This document shows positions 1 through 10,054 of a stretch of 64,000 nucleotides of DNA, in pieces. The stretch lies in contig NZ_AP018288.1 of assembly GCF_002368335.1 (NCBI RefSeq), positions 3,615,044 through 3,679,043 on the forward strand, written 5' to 3'. Below the pieces are notes generated by a model that ran no database searches, was not told the DNA's origin, and worked only from the letters and a program-made list of their open reading frames with translations. Position 1 is the first letter of the stretch. Every line of letters starts with the position of its first letter. The translations under genes and the position numbers were made by a program. The stretch is from Nostoc sp. NIES-4103. Lineage in GTDB: Bacteria > Cyanobacteriota > Cyanobacteriia > Cyanobacteriales > Nostocaceae.

Positions 1-87
1 ACAAACTATTGAAGTTCAAGGCGATCGCTGGCTCTAGGAAAGTTAGCGATGGCCTTTCATACCAAAATCAATCAATTCCTTAAAATT

Positions 88-387
88 ATGACACAGAGCA
101 TCACAAAAACCCAAGACCCATTGACGAGCCGCGATCGCCGCATCATTGCAACCATCGTCAATCAGTCTCATTATCCCTATGAGTGCCAGCCAAGCGATGT
201 GATAACCATCTGGGTTAACTCAGATGATGTAGTGTGGGTTAAGATGACCCACGGTTACGCCCGTTTCAATAAAGAGCTTTATGATTTTAAAATACATCTA
301 GAAAAAATTATGTTTATTAATCAGTACGTCTGCCAAAAGCCAGATAGTTTTGAGATGAGAAAACTCTCGGCTTTGCAGACTTTTTAG
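88..387 (+). CDS. Hypothetical protein
   Basis: Small ORF of about 100 residues that I do not recognise. It can open at the ATG at 49, but the ATG at 88 gives a more compact protein that begins with a polar stretch and then DRRIIATIVNQ. No membrane segment or signal peptide is visible. The composition is that of an ordinary soluble protein. It faces the NRPS/MFS remnant tail to tail. The coding assignment rests only on ORF length and composition, so it could be a chance frame. Confidence 0.35.
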   Translation: MTQSITKTQDPLTSRDRRIIATIVNQSHYPYECQPSDVITIWVNSDDVVWVKMTHGYARFNKELYDFKIHLEKIMFINQYVCQKPDSFEMRKLSALQTF

Positions 388-447
388 GTAATGCACAGTA
401 CATCACGGTGGGCAATCTGTCTGGCAACGACAAAGCGTTTTTGTTCT

Positions 448-990
448 TTAGATGCTTTCTTGTTGTATATCTGGTATCTGATATTCCAGCAATCTTAAAG
501 GAGTGTATTGGTAGGCAGCAAAAGTTAATAAAATTGTAATAATACCCATTGTTATAAACATTAGAGCAATACCCCGCCCTGAACCGATACCAATAATCTG
601 TCCCAAGCTTGTAGCTAAAAGCCCGTCAGGAGTTAGTAAAGGCTCAAATAAATTGTCAGCTAATGGCCCTACAACAATATAAGCAAGAGATAAGGATATT
701 CCTGTAGCAGACCTCATTAAAGCGAAGACTCTTCCTTGCAAATTGGGTACAACTTTTCTTTGAAAGATTGTGTGAATGGAACCACTGATAATAGGTAAGC
801 TAAAGGAGAAAAAGAAAGTAGCAAAGGCTAATAGTGATACAGAAGGTCTTAATCCAGCAACAAAAATGCAGAATCCACTCAATAGCATAAAACGGAATAC
901 GCTATTAATGAGTCCAATTTTTTCTCCATAAGTACTTATCACTATGCTACCTGCTATCATACCAATACCTCCAATGGCAATTTCTGCTTG
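448..990 (-). pseudogene. MFS exporter, C-terminal half only, fused to NRPS remnant
   Basis: The frame encodes hydrophobic helices and loops typical of the second half of a major facilitator transporter, for example the loop FQRKVVPNLQGRVFALMRS followed by further helices. Such exporters commonly sit beside or are fused to cyanobacterial NRPS genes. The first half is missing. The ATG at 960 lies inside a helix, and the same frame runs upstream as AIGGIGMIAGS, a transmembrane sequence, into DNA that also encodes the end of the NRPS adenylation domain in another frame. This marks a deletion junction near 970-1000. The product would have about four helices and is unlikely to transport anything. 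Confidence 0.75.
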
Positions 991-3527
991 AGAAACTGTT
1001 GGAGTTCAGAAATCGTTGGGGGAGTTGTTTGGCTGACTACGTAAGCTACCAAGCGTTTGTCACCAGGGGTATCTTCTCTGAGGATGACTACTGACTGTTG
1101 TACAGATGGGTGCTGGCTCAATGCCGTTTCGATTTCCCCAAGCTCAATACGAAAACCACGTAGTTTGACTTGTCTATCAATGCGACCGAGAAATTCGATA
1201 TTCCCATCAGGACGATAGCGTACTAAATCACCTGTTTTGTAAAGACGAGATTCGGGTTCTTTGCTAAAGGGGTTGGGGATAAAACGCTCGTTGTTCAGTT
1301 CGGGACGGTTGAGGTAGCCTCTAGCTAAACCTGCACCACCAATGTACAATTCTCCTGGTATACCTACAGGTACTGGTTGTAGATACTCATCTAAGATGTA
1401 GACTTGTGTGTTGGCGATCGCTCGTCCAATAGAAATTGATCCTACACTCTTGTCCAGTTGTCTAGGAATAGGGTAGCAACAAGTAAAAGTTGTGTTTTCT
1501 GTCGGGCCATATCCATTAATAATCTGTGTCGATGGCAAATTCTCATAAGCTCTCTGAACGTGAGCAACTGAAAGTGCTTCTTTGCCAATTAGTAGCTGTT
1601 TAATTCCTGACAGAGCTGTTGCGTCCTCATCAATTATCGAGTTAAACAAAGCCGCCGTTAGCCACAAAACCGTAATGCCATGTTTGTCGATTTCCTCACG
1701 CAGACTTTGAGATGTGGGAATAGTTCCGGGGAAAAGAACACATTTAGCACCATGCAACAAGGCTCCCCAAATCTCAAATGTGGAAGCATCAAAAGAAATT
1801 GGAGCAAGTTGCAGAAATCTTTGTGTAGCATCTAGATGAACGTAATTTACGCCAAACAACAGACGATTAACGCCACGGTGAACAACTTCCACTCCTTTTG
1901 GTTTACCTGTAGATCCAGAGGTGTAGATGACATAGGCTAGGTTGTCTGGTGTAACTTGGCTAGTTAAATTTTCTGCGCTTTGTTGTGCAATAATTTCCCA
2001 GTCTGTATCTAGTTGAATGACTTTGCCTTGATATTCAGGTAGGTTATTTACTAATCGCTGTTGAGTCAACAGCACAGACACCTGGGCATCTTCTAGCATG
2101 AAGCTTAAGCGCTCTTGGGGATAAGCTGGGTCTAAAGGCAAATAAGCTGCTCCAGCTTTAAGAATACCTAATAACCCTACAACCATATCTAGCGATCGCT
2201 CTACGCAAATTCCTACAAGTGATTCAGATTTTACCCCTAATTTTTGTAAGTAGTGTGCTATGTAATTAGCTTGATTATTTAACTGGCTGTAAGTTAATTG
2301 CTGATTTTCATAAACTACAGCGATCGCATCAGGTGTCCGCTCTACTTGTGCTTCAAACACCTGATGAATACATCGATCCATTGGGTAATCTACTTGAGTA
2401 TCATTCCACTCTACAAGTAGAGTATGCCGCTCTGCTGGTGTTAACAGTGGTAAATCAGATAAGCACTTATTAGAGTGAGTGAGCATACCCTCTAATAATG
2501 TCTGCAAATGTCCCAGCATCCGACTAATAGTCAGCGCATCAAAGCGGCGGCAATCATAGCTCAATTCCAGTGATAACTCTCGGCCAGGCACTGCTACTAG
2601 AGTCAGAGGATAATTTGTTCGTTCAAAAGACCGAACATTACGTAACTCTAAATTACCTTGTTTTTCCAAGGAAGCATCAACTGGATAATTTTCAAAGACC
2701 ACAATACTTTCAAATAGAGGCAGTCTTCTTGGTACATCACTCCATCCTTGTACATCTATTAGGGAGCTGTATTCGTACTGGCGCATCTCGAACTGCTGAG
2801 TTTGCAGTTGTTTCAGCCATTCCCAGACGCTGCTTTCTGGCGATACTTGCACGCGTATCGGTAGAGTATTGATAAATATCCCTACCATAGACTCTGCATC
2901 TACTAGGTCTGCTGGGCGACCAGAAACAGTCGTACCGAAGACTACATCTTGCTGTCCACTATAACGGCTCAGAAGTAAAGCCCATGCCCCTTGCACTAAA
3001 GTATTGAGGGTGAGATGATGCTCTCGCGCAAAGGATTGTAATTCCTCTGTTACTGCTGCCGATATATGGATTTGCTGCACACCATAACTTTCTTCTTCTT
3101 TCGACAAGTTTGCGAATGCTTTATCAACCCCCAGTGGCGTTGGTGCAGTGAAACCTTTGAGCGTCGAACGCCAGAATGCCTCGGCTTGAGATATATCTTG
3201 CTGTTGTAACCAAGCAATATAGTCTTGATAAGGACGACTGCGTTTTAAGTGTAAGTCTTGACCTTGAGAAAATGCCTCGTAAAAATCAAAAACTTCCTTG
3301 AGTACCAAAGATAGTGACCACCCATCTAGTGGTGCGCCATAGAAACTTTGCATGGTGGTGAGCTGGGGAGGCTGGGGAGGCTGGGGAGGCTGGGGGGGGG
3401 GGAAGAGAGTTTTTTTAGCAGGGTTTTCACTCCCCCCGCTTCCCCAGCTCCCCCCGCTCCCCCAGCTTGCCCTCACGTGGCAATTTTGGGTTGCCAGAGT
3501 ACTAGTAGTATGTGGTGGAAACTGCAA
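957..3527 (-). pseudogene. NRPS fragment: partial condensation plus adenylation domain
   Basis: Non-ribosomal peptide synthetase fragment. Residues about 66-370 are the back part of a condensation domain, beginning at DGWS of the HHxxxDG active-site motif. Residues about 372-850 are an adenylation domain with A3 YTSGSTGKPKG near 534, A5 NGYGPTENTTF near 674 and the A8 region RIELGEIETAL near 795. The first 65 residues are translated from a G/C-tract insertion and are not NRPS. The frame ends at LKQKLP, before the A10 lysine motif and with no carrier (T) domain. Its stop overlaps the MFS fragment start. It cannot work as a module: half the condensation motif and the carrier domain are gone. 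Confidence 0.85.
3330..3505. mobile_element. Small GC-tract insertion in the NRPS condensation motif
   Basis: About 173 bp separates the codons for HHILL (3503-3517) from those for DGWS (up to 3326), which are contiguous in intact condensation domains. The insert carries tandem GGGGAGGCT units, a run of ten G and a short stem-loop (GGCAA/TTGCC near 3480-3493). A TAG triplet is present on both sides (3327-3329 and 3503-3505), consistent with a 3-bp target duplication. It has no coding capacity. It could be a MITE-like or dispersed repeat element; I cannot assign a family. Confidence 0.6.
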
Positions 3528-4166
3528 ATGAACTCGTAAACGGTTTCGCTCAGTCGGATTAATGTTAGACGGATGAGTGGTGCTTTAGACAGTTGGAAGT
3601 TTTGGGTTCGGTCGGTTTGAAGGAATATTTCTAATTTTTCCTGCTGTTCCACCGATGATAAACCCTGCCAGTCGTACTGTTCTGCCACATGAGTTGCTCG
3701 GTCTGCTGATGATATATTGAAAGCTTCTTGATGCCAAAAAACAAGGTTCAATAAACCTCGATGTTCAATTTGAACTCCTTTTGGCTTACCTGTAGAGCCA
3801 GACGTGTAGATTACGTAAGCTAGATTTTCACACGTAACCTGGTTGGTAAGATTTTCCGTGCTTTCTTGTGCGATGATTGTCCAGTTTGTATCTAGTAGGA
3901 CTAATTTTCCCTTATATTCTGGTAAATTATCTGCTAATTGTTGTTGAGTCAACAGCACAGACACCTGAGCATCTTCTAGCATGGAGCTTAAGCGATCTTG
4001 AGGATAAGCAGCGTCTAAAGGCAGGTAAGCTGCGCCAGCTTTGAGAATCCCTAGTAATCCGACAATTAAATCCAAGGAACGCTCTACACAAATACCTACA
4101 AGCGTCTCAGATTTTACTCCTAGTTTTTGTAAGTAATGTGCTAGTTGATTAGCCCGATTATTTCTA
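3473..4166 (-). pseudogene. NRPS fragment: adenylation N-terminus joined to condensation domain
   Basis: Reading from 4166 the frame gives the front of an adenylation domain (RANQLAHYLQKLG, then GILKAGAAYLPLD, then YTSGSTGKPKGV). Around 3690 it switches in frame to the middle of a condensation domain (EQYDWQGLSSVEQQ) up to the catalytic HH at SFHHILL. An adenylation domain normally runs another 300 residues, so an internal deletion or recombination has joined two domains. The 5' end is cut by the insertion sequence at 4167 and the 3' end by the insertion at 3503. The nominal ATG at 4075 lies inside the domain and is not a real start. Confidence 0.8.
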
Positions 4167-5294
4167 GTGTGGTAAAACTTACTAGAGAAGACGACTCTCT
4201 AAATTAGCCAAGTAACCCTTGGGGTCTCGGCGAAATCGATACTGTTCAATTCTGGCTTTGTGGTGTTTTTGCAATTGAGAGCGTAATTCGAGCCAAGTAT
4301 GAATATCAACTTGTGCTAAATCAGATGCGGTAAAAGAATGAAGTTTAGTAGCGATCGCGCAGGCTCTTTTTGACAGAACCACGAATAACAAGGGATGAGG
4401 GGGCAACCTTACGACCAGTACAACGACGTTGATGATGACGTAGCATACCAAAAGCGTGTTCTAAGTCATTATTAGTTCTAGGAAAACCTTCAATTTCATA
4501 ACAATGAAAAAGTCCAGACCAGTAGCTGTGGGTGGTTTTTATAAAGTTATCGATTGCCGTGTTCAGGATACCCGCCTTCTGCTTTTGTTGAGACATTTGT
4601 GTCAACAGTTGATGATAACTTTGTTTGACCCCAGCAGCATCAAGACCTATTTTATTATTGAGAATATTACTAGCTTTATCAACCCACTGATATGCAACTC
4701 TATCTCGAATTACCCATAATACTTCATGTCCAATTTCTGGCTGCATCCCATCGATAGCTAATATTACCCGTCCTTGATTAGCCATTATGGCTTTTAACCT
4801 TTTATGGTCTTTTAGCCATAAAGAAAGTAACTCGTCATATCTGTCAATTAGGTGCGTGACCGTTCGTTGACTTATACATATACCCTTTAATTCCAGGTGA
4901 GTGTGTATTTGAGGAACACTTCTATGTTCCTGGTAGCGTAATGCTCCTAAGTAAGCAATCACATCCAAACCAAATTCGTTCTGTGGTAGAGCTAGGGAAC
5001 CTTCTTGCTCTGGTCGATATGCTTTTTTATACCGCATACATGACTTATTTTGACATCGCCGAATTTTTAGCTGTAGTTCTACTACTCCATTTAACGTTCT
5101 TATATGTCGGGGATTATTGTATTCATTCCACATTGCTTGACCGCACGATGGGCATTTTTTTTGAACACAATCGAGTACTTCAAACGATGTTGCCTCTGGT
5201 TTTAAACTTTTTCAAGCCAAGTTTTTGCACCATTATTTCGCTACAAGGTCAACATTACAGGATTTCCGCTCTTCTCTAGTAAGTTTTGCCACGC
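4167..5294 (-). mobile_element. Insertion sequence, about 1.13 kb, with 25-bp inverted repeats
   Basis: The left end (4167-4191) and the reverse complement of the right end (5270-5294) share AAAACTTACTAGAGAAGA and match at 23 of 25 positions. Between them lies a single transposase-like frame on the minus strand whose stop codon falls inside the left repeat, as is common in insertion sequences. No convincing target duplication is seen; only CTAG is shared near both ends. The left flank is NRPS sequence and the right flank is an unrelated open frame, so the element may mark a rearrangement. Confidence 0.8.
4182..5233 (-). pseudogene. IS transposase, frameshifted
   Basis: Transposase-like protein of about 345 residues in three frame segments. 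The N-terminus starts at the ATG at 5233 (MVQKLGLKKF), shifts frame at an A-tract near 5210, and continues with a zinc-finger-like pair CPSCG and CQNKSC. The core has LAIDGMQPEIG and NNDLEHAFGMLRHHQRR, which could supply acidic catalytic residues. A second single-base shift at an A-tract near 4372 moves the C-terminus (ACAIATKLHSFT...ESRLL) to another frame. I do not recognise the family with certainty. Programmed slippage is possible, but two shifts suggest decay. Confidence 0.65.
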
Positions 5295-5295
5295 T

Positions 5296-5946
5296 AGGTT
5301 TAACTTAGCAGCTATCAGCAAACTGCTTCAAGACAACCCCGACTTACTTACCACTGAAGGGTTGTCTATTTTGTTTCATGATTGCATATGTCTGAAATAT
5401 GCCCAATACCACAAATTCACCTACCCGTCATTGCTGGTAGACAAAAGCATTTACCTCGGACTCGCTCAACTGAGTAGCAGCAACACTGAAGATGCACAAA
5501 TAATAAATCGCATCAAGGCAAGCTCGAAAATCTGGGCAGCCGATGGTGCTGACACAGTACAGTCAGGTGCAGATTTCTTGCATCTGTTGAGGAAAATTCG
5601 GGACAATATTCACAACCTTCAGCAAGACTTAGGTATTTCAGGAGTTAGTCAGCGTAACGTTGCAATCCGCGTTCGTCGAAGACGTTGCCGCAGGCATCGC
5701 CTGTTCTCATACCCAACAGCGGAGGAGCAACTGATACTGCTGGAGAGCGATCGCCTTACCCTTCAACAAGCAGTCCCAGAAATTATCAAGTATTTCCTTC
5801 AACTGGCGCAGATGTCGCCTGCGTACAATCTATTTTTGGTTCAAGGGGATGAGCAACAAATTCCAGCTTCAGCCACAGCAATTGAGATATGGCTCAAAAA
5901 GCCGTCAGAGCCGATATTCGTTGCAATAGTTACGATTGGAAGCTAA
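5296..5946 (+). pseudogene. Hypothetical protein, 5' end cut by the insertion sequence
   Basis: The open frame continues upstream of its first possible start (TTG at 5362) without a stop up to the right end of the insertion sequence, reading FNLAAISKLLQDNPDLL. This suggests that the 5' part was lost or displaced. The protein is soluble and has no domain I recognise. Residues RVRRRRCRRHR near 5665-5700 come from a GC-rich segment (GACGTTGCCGCAGGCATCGC) that resembles a dispersed Nostoc-type repeat and may be an insertion within the gene. The frame ends at 5946, overlapping the next small ORF. Confidence 0.45.
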
Positions 5947-6101
5947 CAAGTGCTAACCGCTGGGAGGGTAAACATGCATATAAAGCTGACCCAGATGAAA
6001 TTCACCTTTGTTTATATCTAGATTGGGACGAGAAAGAATTTGTGTTCTTCGATGCCCACCACCCAGACCTCAAGCGATGGCCTTGGTTAATCGACAATTA
6101 A
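5889..6101 (+). CDS. Small hypothetical protein
   Basis: A 70-residue frame with an acidic, aromatic-rich C-terminus (CLYLDWDEKEFVFFDAHHPDLKRW). It overlaps the end of the preceding frame by 58 bases in a different phase. The composition looks coding. It may be the true C-terminus of the upstream gene after a frameshift, or a separate small protein. No family is recognised. Confidence 0.4.
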   Translation: MAQKAVRADIRCNSYDWKLTSANRWEGKHAYKADPDEIHLCLYLDWDEKEFVFFDAHHPDLKRWPWLIDN

Positions 6102-6354
6102 AAGCGATCGCTTTACAGGGTGCGATCGCTTGATGTCATCATTAAACCAATTACCAACATAATACCAGCTTTTAGTTACAAGACTTCTAAATCCACAGGC
6201 GATCGCTGACCTCCAAACCCAAACATTGGGTGTAGAAGATGATTCCTTGTGTCTGTAAAACATTATCGCGCCTTGCTCTCAATCAAATTTTATTAGTCAG
6301 ATTAAAAAAAAATCTTGAATGTATTACTTCTGACAATATTAGTAGGAGAATTTC
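6102..6354. other. Gene-free stretch with three HIP1 sites
   Basis: No coding signal. It contains GCGATCGC octamers near 6104, 6122 and 6200 and an A/T-rich run just before the next gene, with an AGGAG-like ribosome site near 6341-6347. No terminator or RNA gene is recognised. Confidence 0.5.
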
Positions 6355-7753
6355 ATGAAACTAACAGATTTTTTAGTAGACCTTGGTAATTATGTTGCTT
6401 ATTATCCCAAACTAGTTGAAATCAGTGGTGGCGTTTTACCAAATTTATTTTTATGCCAAATGTATTACTGGCTAGGTAAACAAAAAAATCCTGAAGGTTG
6501 GATTTATAAAACTCAAGCCGAAATTGAAAAGGAAACTGGACTGACTAGGAAAGAACAAGAAACAGCTAGAAGATCACTCAAAGCTAGGGGATTACTCAAA
6601 GAAAAGTTTACAGGTTGCCCTAGACGCTTAGAGTTTTGGCTGGATAAAGATGCTTTAAATCAACGCTGGTCAGCTTTTATGAGTAATCTTGAGCTACCAA
6701 TAATGGAAATCACAAAAGCCTGGACTCGTAAATCGAACAAGACCCTCGATAATGCTGACCAAAATCCTAGCATAATGCCCAATTCGTCCAATATAGACAG
6801 CCCCAATAGTGCAATATGTAATGACCCAACAGAGCAATATATATTGTCATCTTTATCCAATACAGAATGCCCATCTGTTACAGGCTGTAATGCCGCAGCT
6901 GGGCAATATATCTATATATACAAAGAATACTTCAAAGATTACTACACATAACGCGCCCCCTGAACCCGTCGCGCCCCCCACCCATGAATGTGTGTGTGAG
7001 ACTGACTCAAAAATTCTTTTTAACCAGGAAGAAAAACAACTAATTCCCGATTCTTCTTGTTCGTTGTTAATAAAATCAGGATCTTCGTCTCAAACCGATA
7101 ATCCCTCATGTGAACCTACTATTGCGGCGGGGTTATTCGATAAAAGCGAACAAATGAACAATAAACCTCATAAGCAAAAATTTCAATCGATTGAGGATTT
7201 ACTAAATCAAGTGCTACTCGACCCTGGCATCATGGCATCAGACCCGTTACCCGCCGTTTACCGAAGTGAAATCAAGTTGCGTGGCTGGCGCTTCCCTTGG
7301 CGTACACCCACCAGGGATAAAATTTACCAAACCTGCGATCGCGCCCTTGTAGAATTAATCGCCAAAGAAAGAGCTTCTTGGACTGGTTGCTCTTGGCTTG
7401 AAAAAATCCCCACAGTCATCAAGTCTATTGGCAATCTGGAAGCCAGCAAGGGGGGCTTAGAAGAACTGCTGGGCTATTGGTCAAAAGTTTCGGAGTCAGC
7501 CGCACCACAGACATCTGATTCAGTGCCAAAATTTGAACCCATTGGCTACTACTCAAATCGCTCAGTTGATTGGCACAAAGCTACATTCTGCGAACTTATT
7601 GACCTTGGCGATAAAGTCGGTACTGATAGTGCGATCGCTCAATTCAGTACCCGCTATGACCAAAACCATACAGGTGCAACAACTCAATGGCTGGACTGGT
7701 TAAAAGTAGAACACCCCTCTATGTATGCATATTTACATCCACAAGCAGCATGA
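6355..7753 (+). pseudogene. HTH replication-accessory protein, split by a frameshift near 6940
   Basis: The first frame (6355-6951) starts MKLTDFLVDLGNYVAYYPKL and holds a winged-helix-like segment at residues about 60-100 (AEIEKETGLTRKEQETARRSLKARGLL), as in plasmid and phage replication-accessory proteins. It stops after KEYFKDYYT. The next phase continues at once with THNAPPEPVAPP and runs to 7753. Its own ATG at 6809 would force a 143-base overlap with the first frame, so one missing or extra base in a single gene of about 460 residues is the simplest reading. The C-terminal region (GWRFPWRTPTRDKIY...) is unrecognised. The stop overlaps the dnaB start in ATGA. It may load or regulate the helicase; that is inference from position only. 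Confidence 0.55.
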
Positions 7754-9111
7754 CAAAAGAACTGGACTTTTCATCTCAACAAGACCGCTTGCCTCCGCAA
7801 AGCATTGAAGCTGAAGAAGCAATACTCGGTGGTATCATGCTTGACCCAAATGCCATGAGCCGAATCAGCGATCGCTTGGTAGTCGATGCGTTTTACATCA
7901 ACGCTCACAAGGATATTTATCAAGCAGCACAACGACTGTACAGCCAAGGATTACCAACGGATTTGCTCTGTATCACCAACTGGTTGTTTAACAATGGTTT
8001 GTTGTTCCGTGTCGGTGGTCGCAGTAAATTGGCTACATTGGTTGACCGTACTGTGTCAGCTGTTAACATTGATGCGTTAGCCGATTTGGTAATGGAGAAA
8101 TATCAGCGACGGCAGTTAATTCTTGCTGGAACTGAGATTATCAAGCTGGGCTATGCAATCGAAACCGAGCTACCGATTGTCCTTGACCAAGCTGAACAAA
8201 AAGTTTACGGCATTGCATCACAACACAATGCTGCTGATTTAATCCACATTTCAGACTCCCTGGCTGATGCTTTTACCGAGATTGAAGCACGTCACGCCGG
8301 AACTGCAAGCCCTGCTGTGTCTACCGGATTTTATGACTTGGACAGTCTGCTGGGTGGTGGCTTCCGTAAAGGGCGGTTGTACGTGCTGGCTGCTCGTCCC
8401 TCTGTTGGCAAGTCGGCTTTGGCTGGTAATCTTGCTCTCAATGTCGCTCAAACAAGCCGATTACCTGTCTGTATCTTCAGCCTGGAAATGTCTACTGATG
8501 AGTATGTGCAACGATTCCTCAGTAGCGAATCTGGTATTGAAAACAATTTTCTTGAAACTGGGCGTGTTTCTAACAGCCAGTGGCAACCTCTAAGTCAAGC
8601 GATCGCTTCAGTAAGCGAACTGCCAATTTTCATCAATGACAACTCTTGCCCCAGCTTAACTGAAATTCGTAGTCAAGTCCGTAGGGTTTCATCGCATTAC
8701 GGTGGTGTTGGGCTTGTAGTTGTCGATTATCTACAGCTGATGGCAGAAGGTGCTGACTCCAGGGCTAATATGACCGAGCGGGTTGGCGAAATCAGCCGGG
8801 GTTTGAAGAAACTTGCCAAGGATTTAAATGTACCAGTCCTGGCTCTATCGCAGTTAAGCCGTGAAGTTGAACATCGTAACGACAAACGCCCAATACTTAG
8901 TGATTTACGGTCAAGTGGTGCAGTTGAGCAAGACAGTGATGTTGTCATCATGCTTTACCGCGAGGAGATGCACAACAGCGATACGCCTGACCGTGGTATT
9001 GCTGAGTTAATTATTCGTAAGCAGCGCAATGGCCCTACTGGTACGGTTAAGCTTTTATTTGATCACCAGTTTACCAAATTCAAGAATCTCTCTCGCGGTC
9101 GAAGTTTTTAA
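7750..9111 (+). CDS. dnaB: Replicative DNA helicase DnaB
   Basis: A 453-residue DnaB-family helicase that unwinds DNA ahead of the replication fork using ATP. The N-terminal domain begins LPPQSIEAEEAILGGIMLD, as in typical DnaB proteins. The RecA-like domain has the Walker A motif ARPSVGKSALA near residue 217, the Walker B region VVVDYLQLM near 324 and the C-terminal LALSQLSREVE and DLRSSGAVEQDSD motifs. I chose the ATG at 7750, which overlaps the upstream stop (ATGA), because family proteins start just before the QSIEAEEA motif. The longer frame from 7687 only adds out-of-family residues. No intein is present. Its neighbours suggest a plasmid or island replication module rather than the housekeeping copy. 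Confidence 0.9.
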   Translation: MTKELDFSSQQDRLPPQSIEAEEAILGGIMLDPNAMSRISDRLVVDAFYINAHKDIYQAAQRLYSQGLPTDLLCITNWLFNNGLLFRVGGRSKLATLVDRTVSAVNIDALADLVMEKYQRRQLILAGTEIIKLGYAIETELPIVLDQAEQKVYGIASQHNAADLIHISDSLADAFTEIEARHAGTASPAVSTGFYDLDSLLGGGFRKGRLYVLAARPSVGKSALAGNLALNVAQTSRLPVCIFSLEMSTDEYVQRFLSSESGIENNFLETGRVSNSQWQPLSQAIASVSELPIFINDNSCPSLTEIRSQVRRVSSHYGGVGLVVVDYLQLMAEGADSRANMTERVGEISRGLKKLAKDLNVPVLALSQLSREVEHRNDKRPILSDLRSSGAVEQDSDVVIMLYREEMHNSDTPDRGIAELIIRKQRNGPTGTVKLLFDHQFTKFKNLSRGRSF

Positions 9112-9154
9112 CGGGAGCGATCCAAGCTCTATTTTTATTGAGGTTTTAAACTTA

Positions 9155-9487
9155 ATGATTCTGTTGCTACATGAACGTGCCACGCCTGAACAATTTGAGC
9201 AATTGTTGCAACAGCACAAGTTTTACATCAAAACGGCTGTAGATATTGAGCGACGAATAGTAGCTGCTGGTGGCGAGTTGCACTATGACTGCGAACAAGC
9301 TTTACTGGATGATGGTAGCCGACAAGAAAATATTTGGGCAGCAAGCTTCATGCCGTTGACTGGAAGGTTGTTTTTTGAGTCGATGGTCAATCTCCGCCCC
9401 CGGCAAAATCGGTCAATGGAACTTTTAGACCCTAACATTAGAGAAAGGGTAGCTCAACTGATTAACGAGTTCCTGGGAGAATTATGA
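9155..9487 (+). CDS. DUF5674 family protein
   Basis: A protein of 110 residues matching the DUF5674 pattern as I know it: AVDIERRIVAAGGELHYD, then LLDDGSRQENIWAA, then SMVNLRPRQNRSMELLDP. Function is unknown. Members are small soluble proteins, often next to other small genes in accessory DNA. I chose the ATG at 9155 because residues upstream of it overlap dnaB in another frame and do not resemble the family. The end overlaps the next start in ATTATGA, so the two are probably co-translated. Confidence 0.75.
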   Translation: MILLLHERATPEQFEQLLQQHKFYIKTAVDIERRIVAAGGELHYDCEQALLDDGSRQENIWAASFMPLTGRLFFESMVNLRPRQNRSMELLDPNIRERVAQLINEFLGEL

Positions 9488-9858
9488 TTGAAGTGACACC
9501 AGCGCAACAAGCTTTTATGCAAGATGATGTTCCAACACGTCTGCATCATTTAGCCGAACATCTAGAGCAAATTCAGTCTTTGTGGACTGGGGCATCATCT
9601 CAGGAATTGATACTCAGTTTGATTAAAGAAAGTCGATACTTTCTTGAGTGGACTGTGCCAGACATGGTAAAAGCAGATGATATCGACCGAGCCGCAGAAT
9701 TAGTTGACTTAGGTCGTCTTCTGACATGTTGGCTATTCCATTGGGACAACATCTGTTCTGATGCCCAACTTAAGCAAGCTGCTGCTGTTGCAACCCAGGA
9801 CTGGTTACGTCGGGTTTTAGAAATCGCAACTACAGAACCAGAATCAATGAGCGCTTAA
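9484..9858 (+). CDS. Hypothetical protein paired with DUF5674
   Basis: A 124-residue soluble, helix-rich, acidic protein (AEHLEQIQSLWTGASSQELIL, SRYFLEWTVPDMV). Its ATG overlaps the upstream stop by four bases, which points to co-expression with the DUF5674 gene. Length, start position and composition support a real gene. No family is recognised. A partner or regulator role is only inferred from the overlap. Confidence 0.6.
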   Translation: MIEVTPAQQAFMQDDVPTRLHHLAEHLEQIQSLWTGASSQELILSLIKESRYFLEWTVPDMVKADDIDRAAELVDLGRLLTCWLFHWDNICSDAQLKQAAAVATQDWLRRVLEIATTEPESMSA

Positions 9859-10054
9859 GGGTATTTACTGTATAAGTTGATGCTTGTAGCGTCCAAAAAA
9901 CAACACTGACAGGAGTGCGATCGCTACCCCCTGCGCTCACGCTCATGCAGCAACAATAACCGCTCTAGCTTTTTGTGACTTGAAGAAGATTTTGGACAAG
10001 TTGCAAGCTCAAACACCTATAACTTCGTGAAGGCATTAATAAGCGCGATCGCTT

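Noticed and set aside
3348..3539. Plus-strand ORF over the G-tract insertion
   Set aside because: It is the translation of the repeat insert on the opposite strand of the NRPS remnant; proline/glycine-rich and not protein-like.
6986..7753. Separate gene starting at the ATG near 6984 downstream of the HTH frame
   Set aside because: That ATG is not in the frame of the following ORF; a frameshift in one gene fits better.
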